In this document: positions 38,001-50,000 of the stretch, in pieces
Numbering within the stretch: position 1 is the first letter of the stretch
Layout: each line of letters starts with the position of its first letter
Assembly (NCBI GenBank): GCA_013396915.1
Contig: VWZL01000578.1
Span: 33,516 to 97,515 of the forward strand
Source: Stercorarius parasiticus
Lineage: Eukaryota; Chordata; Aves; Charadriiformes; Stercorariidae
Direction of reading: 5' to 3'
DNA: 64,000 nt
Notes under the pieces: generated by a model
What the model saw: only the letters and a program-made list of their open reading frames with translations
Database searches by the model: none
What the model was told of the DNA's origin: nothing
Program-made: the position numbers and the translations under genes

Positions 38001-41000
38001 CCCACTGTTTTCCAAAATATGGAATTTAGTATGCTTGTAGTATTACAATGAATGACAGGTAAGTAGAATTAACAACTTCTCCACATACTCCATGTATCCT
38101 TATATGAGGTAACAGGTAGAAATCATAAACTACGATACTGCCAGGCTCACGCCATCCATTCTTTGCTCTACAAGCCACCTTCCTTTTTATTTTATCTTCT
38201 CTTCTCTTCTAATTACAGCCTACCAACTGCAGAAATTGTTTACCAAATAATGATATTGGGAATATTATTTTACCCATTTTTAGTGAGGCTTAAAATTGGA
38301 AATCTAGTATTCACTACATGACCGAATTGCAGTTCCAGAATTAGTGTGTGAACTGATGGTATGCCCATCGTGTCTTCTGTTTGAGAAAATGAGTCTATAT
38401 GAATGGCTGTGCTCGCCTGTTATAAATACGTGTTCTAGATTGATTCCTCAGATTCTTTCTTCCCCTTAGAATTCTTTTTTCCTGAAGAAGTGTGTCCTCA
38501 AGTCATAAATGTATTACAGAGCTTATAAAATAGAGAGTTTCAAATATAGTTGTTGAATGCCTGTTAAAGATACTTTAAAGTGAAGTGTTCTTGGGCTACA
38601 CAACTAGAAAATTATTTTGTGGCCATTTTCTGTCTCTCTGCATTTATTATTTTTTTTTCCCCAAAATGTGTGAAGACCAGATGTTCTTTCTCAGCAGGGC
38701 ACCATGTATCCCTGGGAAGTGGAACAGGACATTTTTTTTATTCTCTGCTCAGCCTGCTTTATTCCCATGTTCCCAAACCCTACTGGGATAGATGCAGGGA
38801 ACTAGAAACACTAAACAAAACTGCCAACATGACAACATATGCTTCAGTAATAAAAATATTCTTTAAAACAGTAATGGTTGTAGTCTTGTCCTGAAACTTT
38901 ATGCCAAACCCTCCTTTTTTGCAAAACCCCCCAACTGCCTAATAAACATGTGACGTGACAGACTGAACTTGTGTAGAGAATCTGTATGTTTCCAGGAGAC
39001 TTTAGGTAATTTTATAAATGGCAGGAACATGGTTGACATCAGTTTGGGTTTTAGCTGTTGTTTGATCCATAGAACCTTAATGCATGTGACAGCTGTTGAA
39101 TCCCTGGGAACATTAGAGAGACTCCATATACAGCATCTGATTTCATCCTTTACAAGTGCAATCACAAATATGCTTAGCAATCCATTGCTAACCACTTTTT
39201 GAGAAGCATTCAAAAATGAGGTTTTCATCCCTTTATTGTCTCCTTTTGTACTGATAGCAACTTTGTTGTGTACGGAATAACATCTTTGAGCCCTTTTGAT
39301 ACAGCAGCTCTACTTTCAGGTTAGGATATGTGAATGCATGAATTGAAAGTCTAAATGTGGAAGGAGGAAAAAATTACAAAAAAAAGGAGGGGAGGGGACC
39401 GTATATGGTGGAGAAAGCTTTTAACTTTTCCTAGCAGAAGTGAAGCACATTTAGTGATATTTAAGACATTACCTTAATTTTCTGCCTTTATTTCTCCCCT
39501 TATATAACATAGGGGGTCCAGTGCCATTTTGGGCTACTGATTGATAGTTCGGGGAAAATTGATATGTATTCTACTATTCTATTCTCCTACTACTGGAATT
39601 AGCTACCTGAAATACCAAATTCAAATATGAACATAAAAGGCAATACTGTTCTTATAATACGTGACAATGTGCAAAGTTTGTGTATATTTTGTATTTTCTC
39701 CGTATGTGTATCAACACATGTGTGTATAAAGATTCCCTAAAATACTACTTAACAGTACAAAATAAAATACTGCATAGATCTCATGCATTTCCCATGGAAA
39801 GCCATAAGATATTACTGTTAGAATAATTAATCAGGCTAATAATTGTCTTTTAGAAACATTTTTGCCATCTTTGAGTTATAAAATAATTAATCTGGTCCGT
39901 TTTCAAAAACATTTCATCATTCTGGACTAAAGCAAACCAGAGGGGTTTTCATCATCCCAAGAGAGAATTATATGGTTTAAGCGGGAAACAGAAGACTTGA
40001 AGCTGGTTTCCAACATTAAGTGCAGCTTTCAGTGCTGTGAGAACTGGATTTAGGAAGATTAGAATTTCTGCAGGACCTCTTCTGGGGCTTTGAACTCCGC
40101 TAGCAAATGTTCCTGTTCATCTCCCACCTCCTTATTGTAATTGCCAAATAAGAGTTAATATGTAATGCTCACCACAGGTGGTATAGCAAACACTTCAGGT
40201 CTATAAGCTGAAATATTATTAGATATATAAATAGTATTTAATGCAGCTATTAATTTGATAATTTGATATTGATAATAGAAGCTTGATAATAGAAGCTACC
40301 ATTCATCTTGAGTGAATTATCTTGTGAAATTTTTGGAAGTCATAAACCATGAAATTTGCCCACTTCCAGTTTTGTTCTTCTTAGGAATAAAGTTTGGTGT
40401 TTGTATAGCACTGTATTCTGTGTGTGTCTGTTCCCTCCCCNAGATTAAACTTTTTACTGGAGAATAATATGTAATTTAGTAATTAGGTAAGAATTCCAGT
40501 AAACTCAAATTAGCTGACTCCTGGTCTGTAATTCCAGTAATTAATTTTTGCTTTCAAAACAAAGACTTTGTTCTGTGATGATGAGCAAAACAAGTTAGTA
40601 ACTGTGAATAAAAAAAAAAAGACTATATACCTAATCTTTATTGTTTTACTGTAGTCTCTTGTAATCTGCCCTTCAAAGCAGGGGCCATGGTGAAGAAGCT
40701 CTTAGTATTTTTACCTGTCAACAAGTGACTTGTTGCCTTCTTGTAATGTTTTGAACTAAAAAACCAACACGTATGGCAATGTAACTGTTAAACATGTATT
40801 CACTGTAGTTTGAGTTTCTCTTATTTTTGAAAAACTGCAATGCTGTGGCTTTTTTTGTTGGCTGTCTCATTAAACCATCCTTTCCCACAGGAATGGAGCA
40901 TATATTGTGGTTTCCATAATGTAGCTGAGTGCATGCTAAAAGCCCTGCTTTCCAAACGGATAGGCTGACAGTGTCCTCGCTGTAGATTTCTCTGTTATTA

Positions 41001-44000
41001 ATTCTTGCTCTTTGGCTTGTGTTCGCTTTTCCTCCACAGCCTCACCCCCACCCTTGGGTGAAGTAGGCTCCCTTTTCTGTCTGGGTAGTATGGGTGAAGG
41101 TGATAAAGGATTCGAAATAGCCGTCCATATGTAGCCTTTCAGTCTGCCCTATTGAGAACTCTCTTCCGTTTGCAGCACCAGCAAGGTGCTGCAGAGTAGA
41201 GTAGATTTACTGTAGAGTAAATGCAATCCTTTCACTCATATTCACAAGAGAGAGTGCAGCTAGGGCCAGTTTGCTTCCTTTCAACCACCTTGTTGAAATA
41301 AATTGCTTACCATGAATGTTTCTCCTCCACCACCACCTCTACCCCTTGATGAACCCTTTCAGATAAACCCTGTCATCTTTTGCTGGTCTGAATTACAAGG
41401 CCTGTATTTTATTTTCTGACTCGGGATAAGAACTCTGCTACCTTGGCGGTGGCATGCTTTCTGTTGTGTCTTTTCCCTCTCTTGTTCAAGGAAAGGATTT
41501 TCCTTCGGCTTTTTCTGAATCTCAGATGGACTCTTCGAGGCTGAGGAGGATACGTTATGTGATCTTTGACACCTGCCATTCTGAAGTGGAAACAGTTGTA
41601 GCTGCAGAGCTCTTGTATAGCGACAGCTAAGTCAAGGACTGACCTTTCCTTCAGTTCCTCCATATACAGCTCTCAACCAGGAGAATCTTTTACTCCTTCA
41701 AGTATTCTGTGGGTATATTCCAGTTGTTTGACGCTTTTAAATGCCTTCTCTCATAGAAGATAATATGCCGCAGAGCAATCTCCTATTCCACCAGCCAGCA
41801 CAAAAAAAGCATTGTAAGCAACCTGTAGAGGACACTTCCATCACTGCAGCACCTGTGGGCAGTGGCCCTTCCCAACTGTTGGTGCACATGATGTCCCTGA
41901 ACACAAACGGAAGTCTTGAACTAGTCTTCATCGGCCATCTCCCTGTTGAGAGCTGGACTGGTAGTCTTTTGAGCTACATATCCCCTTCAGTTGAGTAAAG
42001 AGATAAGCGAAAGTCTATACCGAGTCAGCCCACTATTCTACTCTTTCTTGGACCTATGCTTTTACCAAATAAATTTTGGATTTCTCATCTGGTCACTTCC
42101 TGACACCTCCCTCCACATCTGTCAGAATTGTCTGTACCTTCACCAAATGTTTTGCCATCTCTGAAGCCTGAAAGGCTGATGTAAACCTTAATAAAGCAAT
42201 GTTCTTTGAGAAATCTAAGGTAGCTCACCTGGGTGGTTAATGAAACAGTACAATTACTTCAAGTAATGTTGTTTTAAAACTACCTATGGAAGAGCTTCTA
42301 AGTCAAAGCATGTTAGAGCAGACCATCTGAAGCCCGTCTTCCAGCACCAGCAGCTTGTCTCCTAGACCCTTTATTAAATGTTTTTTTTTTACTCTTTCCC
42401 TTTCCATGTCTGTCTCGCACCTCTCTTTCTCCCTCTCCCACACATGCAGATACCTGCAATCGTAACCCACCACTTGTCTCCTGCAATGGTCCACCCAGCA
42501 ACAGCCAGGCACGCAGTCACAAGCCTGGTGTTTGGATGGTTGTCTACCTATTGCCGAACAGAGCGATTCACGGGAGGCTTCTGCCTTCCCTCTCAGTGGG
42601 CACAGAAGCCCATACATTTCCTGCTGGCCTGGCTTCCAGTTTCAACAACCAGCCATGATACTCCATTCCCTCTGTCAACTAAAACTGAAACTGGGCAACG
42701 GATTTAGAAGTGAGCCAGAGAGATGGGAATTGGTTTCAGAGATTCCATCAACCTTATTTTCTTAGGAAACTATTTTGGAGAAGTTGTTGGCTTGAAAGCC
42801 ACTGATTATAGCATGGAAAAAGACACACTTTTTTTCTCTCTGTAATACAAGACTGGATTAAATAATCTTCGTTCTTGCAGATCTGATTAAATTATAGCAA
42901 GTTCTGTAGTTGATAAATTATCAGTGTTTCTGTATTGTCTTTAGGCAAATTTTTAAGAAGAAAGTTAGTGCTACAATACGTAATTCTTCTATGTATCACC
43001 ACTTAACGGTGGTAGTGTAGAACTGTAAAGCAGTCCATATGCAAACACAGTTCATTTTCAAGGGCAACAGGTCTTTCAGGGCAGGATCTTTGTAAAATTT
43101 CATAGCCAGGATGTCAGTGTAGCTTAGCCATTATGTTCTGGTTTTGATTTGTAGAATGAAAACTTCTGGAATGTTTTCATTAAAACTTATGAAGAGTATT
43201 TTTTGCCTCTGAGGGTAAACATGGGATCTTAAAATAACTGGTACTACTGATGAGAATAACTTTTCAAAGTAATACAAAATGACTTGTTTGTGTATCACAA
43301 GAGCCAACGAGTGAAATATGATTTTTGGGACATGTTGTACTTAGTTTTGGAAATAATTATTATAATTAACTGTTGATGGGATTCCCTTATATGGAACTTT
43401 CAATGCATGGGATACATCAAAATACAATTCATAAGGCTGAGGTGGGGGATATATTTTGGCAAACATGATTAAATATCAGCTTGGGCAGCTGAAGTATGTT
43501 TTTGTTAGATGTTTGTCACGTTTTCAGCTATGCTGTGTGAATGAGGTGTATGTTACATTTTTTTCCCCCAGATACAAATATATGGACTAGTTGAACATTT
43601 AAAGTTTTCTGGATGCTGGAAATGGATGACATACTAAGTTAGGGGATGCATGGGATTTGTATATACAGGATTAAAATCTTGCATTTTTAACTATTTATAG
43701 GACAACAGTCTCTGTGAAAGGCTAGAATTATTTTGAAGATGAGGGTGGGGGTTTTTTTGTCATCTCTCCAAGGCAGGTAACTTGTCTAAGTTTTTTCCTG
43801 AAATTACTAGCTTAGAGCATCAGTAAATTACATTTAATGAATAAAACGCATTAATGTGTAATAATTGGGAGGCTTTACCATATTTAAAAGTTCAGTTGAA
43901 AGACATGGAGAATTTTCAGTATTGAGTAATGCTTTCGGTAACTTATTCTCTAAGTTCTTCCCATGTACACATGCACTAAAATAACTAAGGACCTGGAAAA

Positions 44001-47000
44001 TGAAAATGATAACAGAAATACGCACTATTTGCAATTTGACTATCAAAAAAAATATTTGTTGGTAGTTGCAGGAGACTTATTTTTAAAAACCTAGTTTGCG
44101 TCATATGAAACTGGAAAGTACTACGTTAACAAGATAATTTGGGGGGAGGGAGGACAACGCAAATGATGGTCTTTATTCTTGGATTACATTTAGATTTTAT
44201 GGAAAGAACTGCATACCCGTAAGCCAAAGTAGAACTATGTAGTTTGCATTTGAAATAATATGTCTGTGCAGTTGGAAGTTACTTTGGTTATATTTTCTTC
44301 CATACCACGGAAATTTGAAGACTTCTCCCTTGTTACATTGCCTCCATGAGCTGCTAATTCGTTAATAAGAACCTACCATAAAAATATCACCTCTTTAGAG
44401 TTAAATCCTGATTTCTAATCGCTGGTCATTTGGTTGTTACTATGGCATCATCTATTTTAAACTGAGAACTAATTGAAATAGTGTAATTCACTGATAGTGA
44501 AATCTACTTCTACTTAATATGTACTGACTCCCCAAAATAAAACTTTTCTGATTCTGGAGTATTCCAAATTATATAAGAGTTGGTAAAAATATTATCAGAT
44601 TTTGCAGTGTGTGTACGTACCATATATAATCACATAAGCGTTACCCGTTGTAACAGAGTATATACTCAACAACTGCACAACCTCATATATCATTTGGCAT
44701 CATTAAAATAATTGTGTTGATCTGTAGATGTTATTAAAGCAATATGGTCTCTTTATCTACAAGGTACTTTAAAAGAGTTTAGAACACGCATAAACTTGAA
44801 GCTACACTCTTTTAAAGTATTTATTTTCTTTAAGTGTTCTAGTTATCATTCATTTATAAAATCACTGGAATATTTTTCATTAAATAGTGGGTTTGTTCTA
44901 AATTAGTCATATTTATGGAGCCTTAAAGTTACGTTATTATGATACTGAATTAATATAAAAATCTAGGTTTTATATTTCCAGCATATTAAGCAAGCAGTTT
45001 ATAAGTTGTTCTCACTAGGAGAAACTAGAAGGACAAAGGGACTTCTCCCAAATTAGTTTCTTCTGTACCCTTTCTCACTTGGAGTACTGGGGTACAGTGT
45101 GATGGGAGAAATGACATAGTGTGGGAGGCATAGGGTTCTAGTTTCTCTGCAGCCGGCCGGCTTCTCACCTGACCATGGGCTCTGCAGTCCAGCCACAGTG
45201 AAAGGTGGCACTTGTGCTGCAAGAGAGGCAGTAAGCTGGACCAGAAGTTAGTTAGTCCTGGTAAGTCTATCACCCCTCAGGAGCTAGGAGAATTCGAGCA
45301 GACATGATTCACCAGATCCATCTATATTAGTGATTTAACATGTTGGAGAGCTTCGTTTTGGTGCAAATTTGTGTTGCGTCTACACTTGGAATCCTGCTGC
45401 ACGCAATTAAGTATCCTACAGTTGTGCTGAAAGCTGTTTCTCTCCTGGTGGAGCCAACACTTGAAGTTGCACACTGGGAAGCCTTTCAGAGTGCCTCGCC
45501 TGCCATGTGGACATAAGGGCTTACAACAACTGGCACTGCTTCTACATAGTGTGCTTCTAGGGCTGACATTTGGCACAAACTTCATTGCCAGTAAAGATGT
45601 GATGTGGATACTCGTTAATCACATCACAGCAAAGTGAACCCCGATCCTTCCCTCCATGCACTTGGTGATGTAGATGTTTGGATTGTACTCAAGTGGCAAT
45701 GAAGTAGCCCTTAGGAGTCAAAGTTTGTAATGGGCTGGTGATCTAGAGCCTTGGGAGACAGGGCAGTCGTTATCCTAACTTTTTGTCTAATATAATCCAA
45801 ATTTTTGTCTCTCCTGTTCATGGAAATGAGGGGAGCTCTGTAACCCTCATTGTACGCATCTTGTGCCAGCAAGAGCTGTATCATTCATCTGTTCAAAGTA
45901 AAACTGTTGCCTGTTATTTTTAAGTGTCTGTTGTGTTCCCTGTTATCCCTGTCAGTGTGTCCTAGGCAGCTGGCTTTCATTCAGGAAAGTTTTTAAGTAT
46001 ATGCTGGATGTCATTAGGTGTATACTTAAAATTCTTGATTGATTTGGAGTCAGCTATTAGGAGAAACTGGGTAAGAGTGGATTTCTGGTCAAATGTATGA
46101 TTTACTTCTGTTCTTTCCCTGAAGCAGTTCTCTTAATCTGTTAAAAGAACAGTAGGTCATTATGCATCTCTTAATTCTACGTTTTCTGAGTTCTTTTCTG
46201 TGCCTTCCTGCAAATGAAGTACTGCAGACTTGCACGGTTTAGACCAAGTTCCCTGTTAGCACATACAGGCACAATGAGAGAGGATGCTGTCATGATTTTC
46301 TCTTTCAAGAAAATCTAAGTCATTTTCAGAAAGCAAAGTTGAGCTGAACTGGAAATAAAAAGAAAAAAGATCATGTATACTTTATAAAACAGCTTAAGGT
46401 AACTTTTTGATTTGTAACAAAATCAAGGTACTTAATACAATATGAACAAAAGCAAGTTTAATGTTATTCAGAGTAATGTCAATGCTGCTAGTTCTCGGCT
46501 TTTGTCTTTACTGTTCATAGCGTAGCAGGTAACAATACATTTTCACTGTGACAGGGAGAAAAACTATAGAGGGTGTATTGTCAAATGCAGTATTTCCCTC
46601 TGAGCAAGTTTTTCATTTTTCATTCTGCATAAAAAACAACATAGGTGATTGTAAATTTGCAACAGGAGACGTACAATTTAAGTACTCCTAGCGAGCAGTT
46701 TTTGGAGCTTTATTTTGGCGTTTCATGGTCTATTTCAACATCAAGTCTTTGTATCTTTTTAAACTAGAAGGTGTCTTGAATAGGTGCATTTCTTAACCTT
46801 TATGCCACCTTTCATTTCTCATTAATAATTTCTTAATTTTACTTTTTTAATAATAATTTTTTGGCATAAAATCAATCTCATATGCTTTTTGCTGGTTTTA
46901 TAATAGTAGGTAGACATGTGCCTCCCTGCATATGTTTTAGAAAGCATGATCATATTTGAGATTTTAAAAGTCACAGATAAATAAAAGCATTACAATAGCT

Positions 47001-50000
47001 ACTATTGAAATCACACTTTTTTATGCGGATAAAAATTTGTGTTCTGCTCTTCTGTGAAATGAACTTCAAAACATTCTCTTACAGCTTTCTATTTAAACGA
47101 TTTTAAATGTCTCTACGCATAGTACACTCACTAAATTTCACTGGTACATGTGTATGTGATTTCAGATATAAAGAATGATACTATAAATATAAATCTCCAC
47201 GTAAGACATGTAATCTCCAAGTAGCTTTTGTGCCACAAAATCTGCATGAAAATATTACATAAAAGTTGTCTAGAAGTTTGTGGGATGATCTTTAACATGT
47301 TTCTTTTACGTCACTATCAGCAATATTGCCAAATTACTGTCATTTTTCTTCTGTTTTCTTGTATTTATTTTTTTATTAATTTAAGATCCAAACCTGTGTA
47401 GTATGGCCAAATATTTCCTTAATAATCTGTATTTGAATTCAGAATATTCTGAAATTTTTCTTTTTTTTTTTCTTATTTTTTTTTGCTAAGGATATGGCCC
47501 TTGTTGCTCCTGAAGCACCTTCAGAACAAGCTAGAAGGGTTTTCCAGACATATGACCCTGAGGGTAAGGACTGTACTTCTTGCTGAAATAAGGTTTTATA
47601 ATCGGAATGTACTCATTCAGTAGAGACAAATTCCAAATGGTAATGAATACTGTATTCTCTAGAGTGCCTCTTCAAAAATAGGCTCATTATTTTCTAAAAT
47701 TTGTTCCAAATACTACACTTTCAAATCCATTGTCCCTTCCATGACAGGGTAATATGCTTTTTACATCTGAGCTGATTAAGAGAAGAATTAAATACTTAGT
47801 ATTTAAGAAATTTTCAATAAGTAGTCAATCTACAAATCTATTAACCTTGTAATGTTGTTTGTAGTTAGCATGAAGCTTAAATATAATTTGACTTGTCTTA
47901 TATTACTTTTTCATAAAATAACTGATCCGCTGTGATTGCATTCTTCGTGAAATTTTTGTTCTTAACTGTGGCATGCACTGAAAGTTTTCTTATGTTTTGG
48001 AAAACAGAGGATGTCTAACATTCAGGTACTATTTTAGCTAATCAAAAGGGAAAAAATGTACAGTTATTATCCCATAGTATCAAATGGAGATTGCTATAAA
48101 GAGATTGAATTCTTAGCAAGTATTAAGCTTCTGCATGTATGAATGATAAACCTGCAGTTTCTGTATTGCGCTCCTCATTTTTTTTAAAGTGGGAGAGCTT
48201 CTAGAACGCCACCGTTTGTTTGCAAATTTGAGAGATAAAGATATGCAATATATGTATTTTCGAATAAAATCTGTACTCCTGGAAAGCATTTTGTTTATTT
48301 TCCTAATGAGAAGCTTTGCTACTTTTTCAGATAATGGTTTTATACCTGACAGTCTGCTAGAAGATGTAATGAAGGCCCTGGACCTTGTTTCAGATCCTGA
48401 ATAGTAAGTATAATAAAATTGAAATACTACAGAAGTATCAATTAACCACATGTCAATTATAATTTAGGGGGGGTTTCTGGATTTTCTTCTAGCTTGCATT
48501 CTGGGCACAGACTGTTATTTTGAAGTGTTTAAGTCAACTTTAAATTAAACAGGAGGAATTCAAATTAAACTGTCTCTAACTTAGTAGTGATAACTAGAAG
48601 CCAAAAAAACCCCTCAAACTTCCTGCATTGCTGTATATTGAGGAGATAGTCGTGAATGTATTTCTGAATGTTAACAAGGGTGAAACTGTGTGACAAGAGA
48701 TGAACAACCAAGGTATTCGGAGGCAGATTAGCACTGGATTATCACTGAATCCGTCTGCAGAGTTGGAAGCTGAAACCACTTTAGTTGCGCTTTTGTTTTC
48801 ACCAGTATTCAGTACCTTGTAGTGTTTATAATTGACATTTGTTTCCAGGAATGACACCTTCATTCCTAGGATTAGAGTTAAAACTATCAAATGAAAAAGG
48901 TCATTTATTTTAGCTCTTATGTGGACAGACAGTGGCAGCAGTTAACCTTCTTTGTCAACGCTTACCATGTTTTGCCACTAAATGCTTAACCCAGAAAGGA
49001 GAGCTAGTGCTTGAACTTCTTTACATCTCCAAAAGATGGTTTTGCTCTTTTGTAAGCATATGGTCTAGTTTATTGGGGTCTAAACCAGTTGTTTCTGTAG
49101 AATGGCTGTGGAGACTGCAAGTTTAATTACCACAGCCATCTGAAATTTGATTTTTGCGGTTTTCTGTTCTTTCAAATGTTACAAAGTACAACAAAGTTTA
49201 CTGAGCTGTTCTCGGTAAGAAAATCATTTTTTCAGAAATCAAAAGACACCCCGGACACTAAAGCCAAAGAAAATACAAGATAAAAAGTCTAGCATTCATA
49301 TCATGTCAAGAAATGGTGAAATCTGCAAACTTTTTTTTAAAGGAGGAGAAAAAGAAAAAAGTCTTAGTTTTGTAGGTCTGAGAGGCTTTCTTCTGGCCTT
49401 TTTGTTCTGCTGCCTCAACAAATCTGCAGAAATCCTCTCTCTGCATTCAGTAGTTTTTCCATTTGGCTGTTTGGCCTTCGGGGTATCTGTGGCATAGCCC
49501 TGGCCTAGTTCATAAATTGATGTAGGAAGAGCCAGTCAGAAGGCCTGCTATATTGAAAAACTATGATCAAACTGTGGAATATTCGGTCTTGAAGCATGTC
49601 TTAAATAAAAATGTTGTCTAATATTACTAGGTTTTGAGGACCTACTCTGTTTTTGTTGTAGATCTCCTCTCTACTTAATGTGGAACACAAGCACAAATAG
49701 CACATTTCAAATTCCACGCAGGCTTTTCAGGTTGTTTTTTGTTTATTTGTTTGTTTTTAAGTAAAATTAAAGGCATAGCTTCCAAGTGTATTATTTACAT
49801 TATTTAGTTCAAGAACTAAATGGAAATTCTTTGTGGTCATCTAGTCCAAGGCTTTAAACTTCACAGAATCTCAAGATGAACAATGGTCAGACCTGCTTAG
49901 GGTTTAAGAATTACAGAGTGGAAAACTTTATAGAGCAGATGTGAATTAAAAAGATGGATTAGCCATTCCAGTACTGAATGCCATTGCATGTGATTTTAGT

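Larger units (their letters stand above)
27230..47490 (+). other. Intron 10 (20.3 kb)
   Basis: More than a third of the gene span. Mostly A+T-rich unique-looking sequence with no gene I can recognise and no clear LTR or CR1. Local items are a 17-base T run (32200-32216), an 11-base C run (36907-36917), a possible cryptic exon (36389-36463), a 14-bp tandem duplication (40269-40296), a single N at 40441, a G+C-elevated block (about 41000-42760) and an inverted repeat (44765-44819). The segment 45020-45680 is also G+C-elevated without a recognised identity. Confidence 0.6.
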
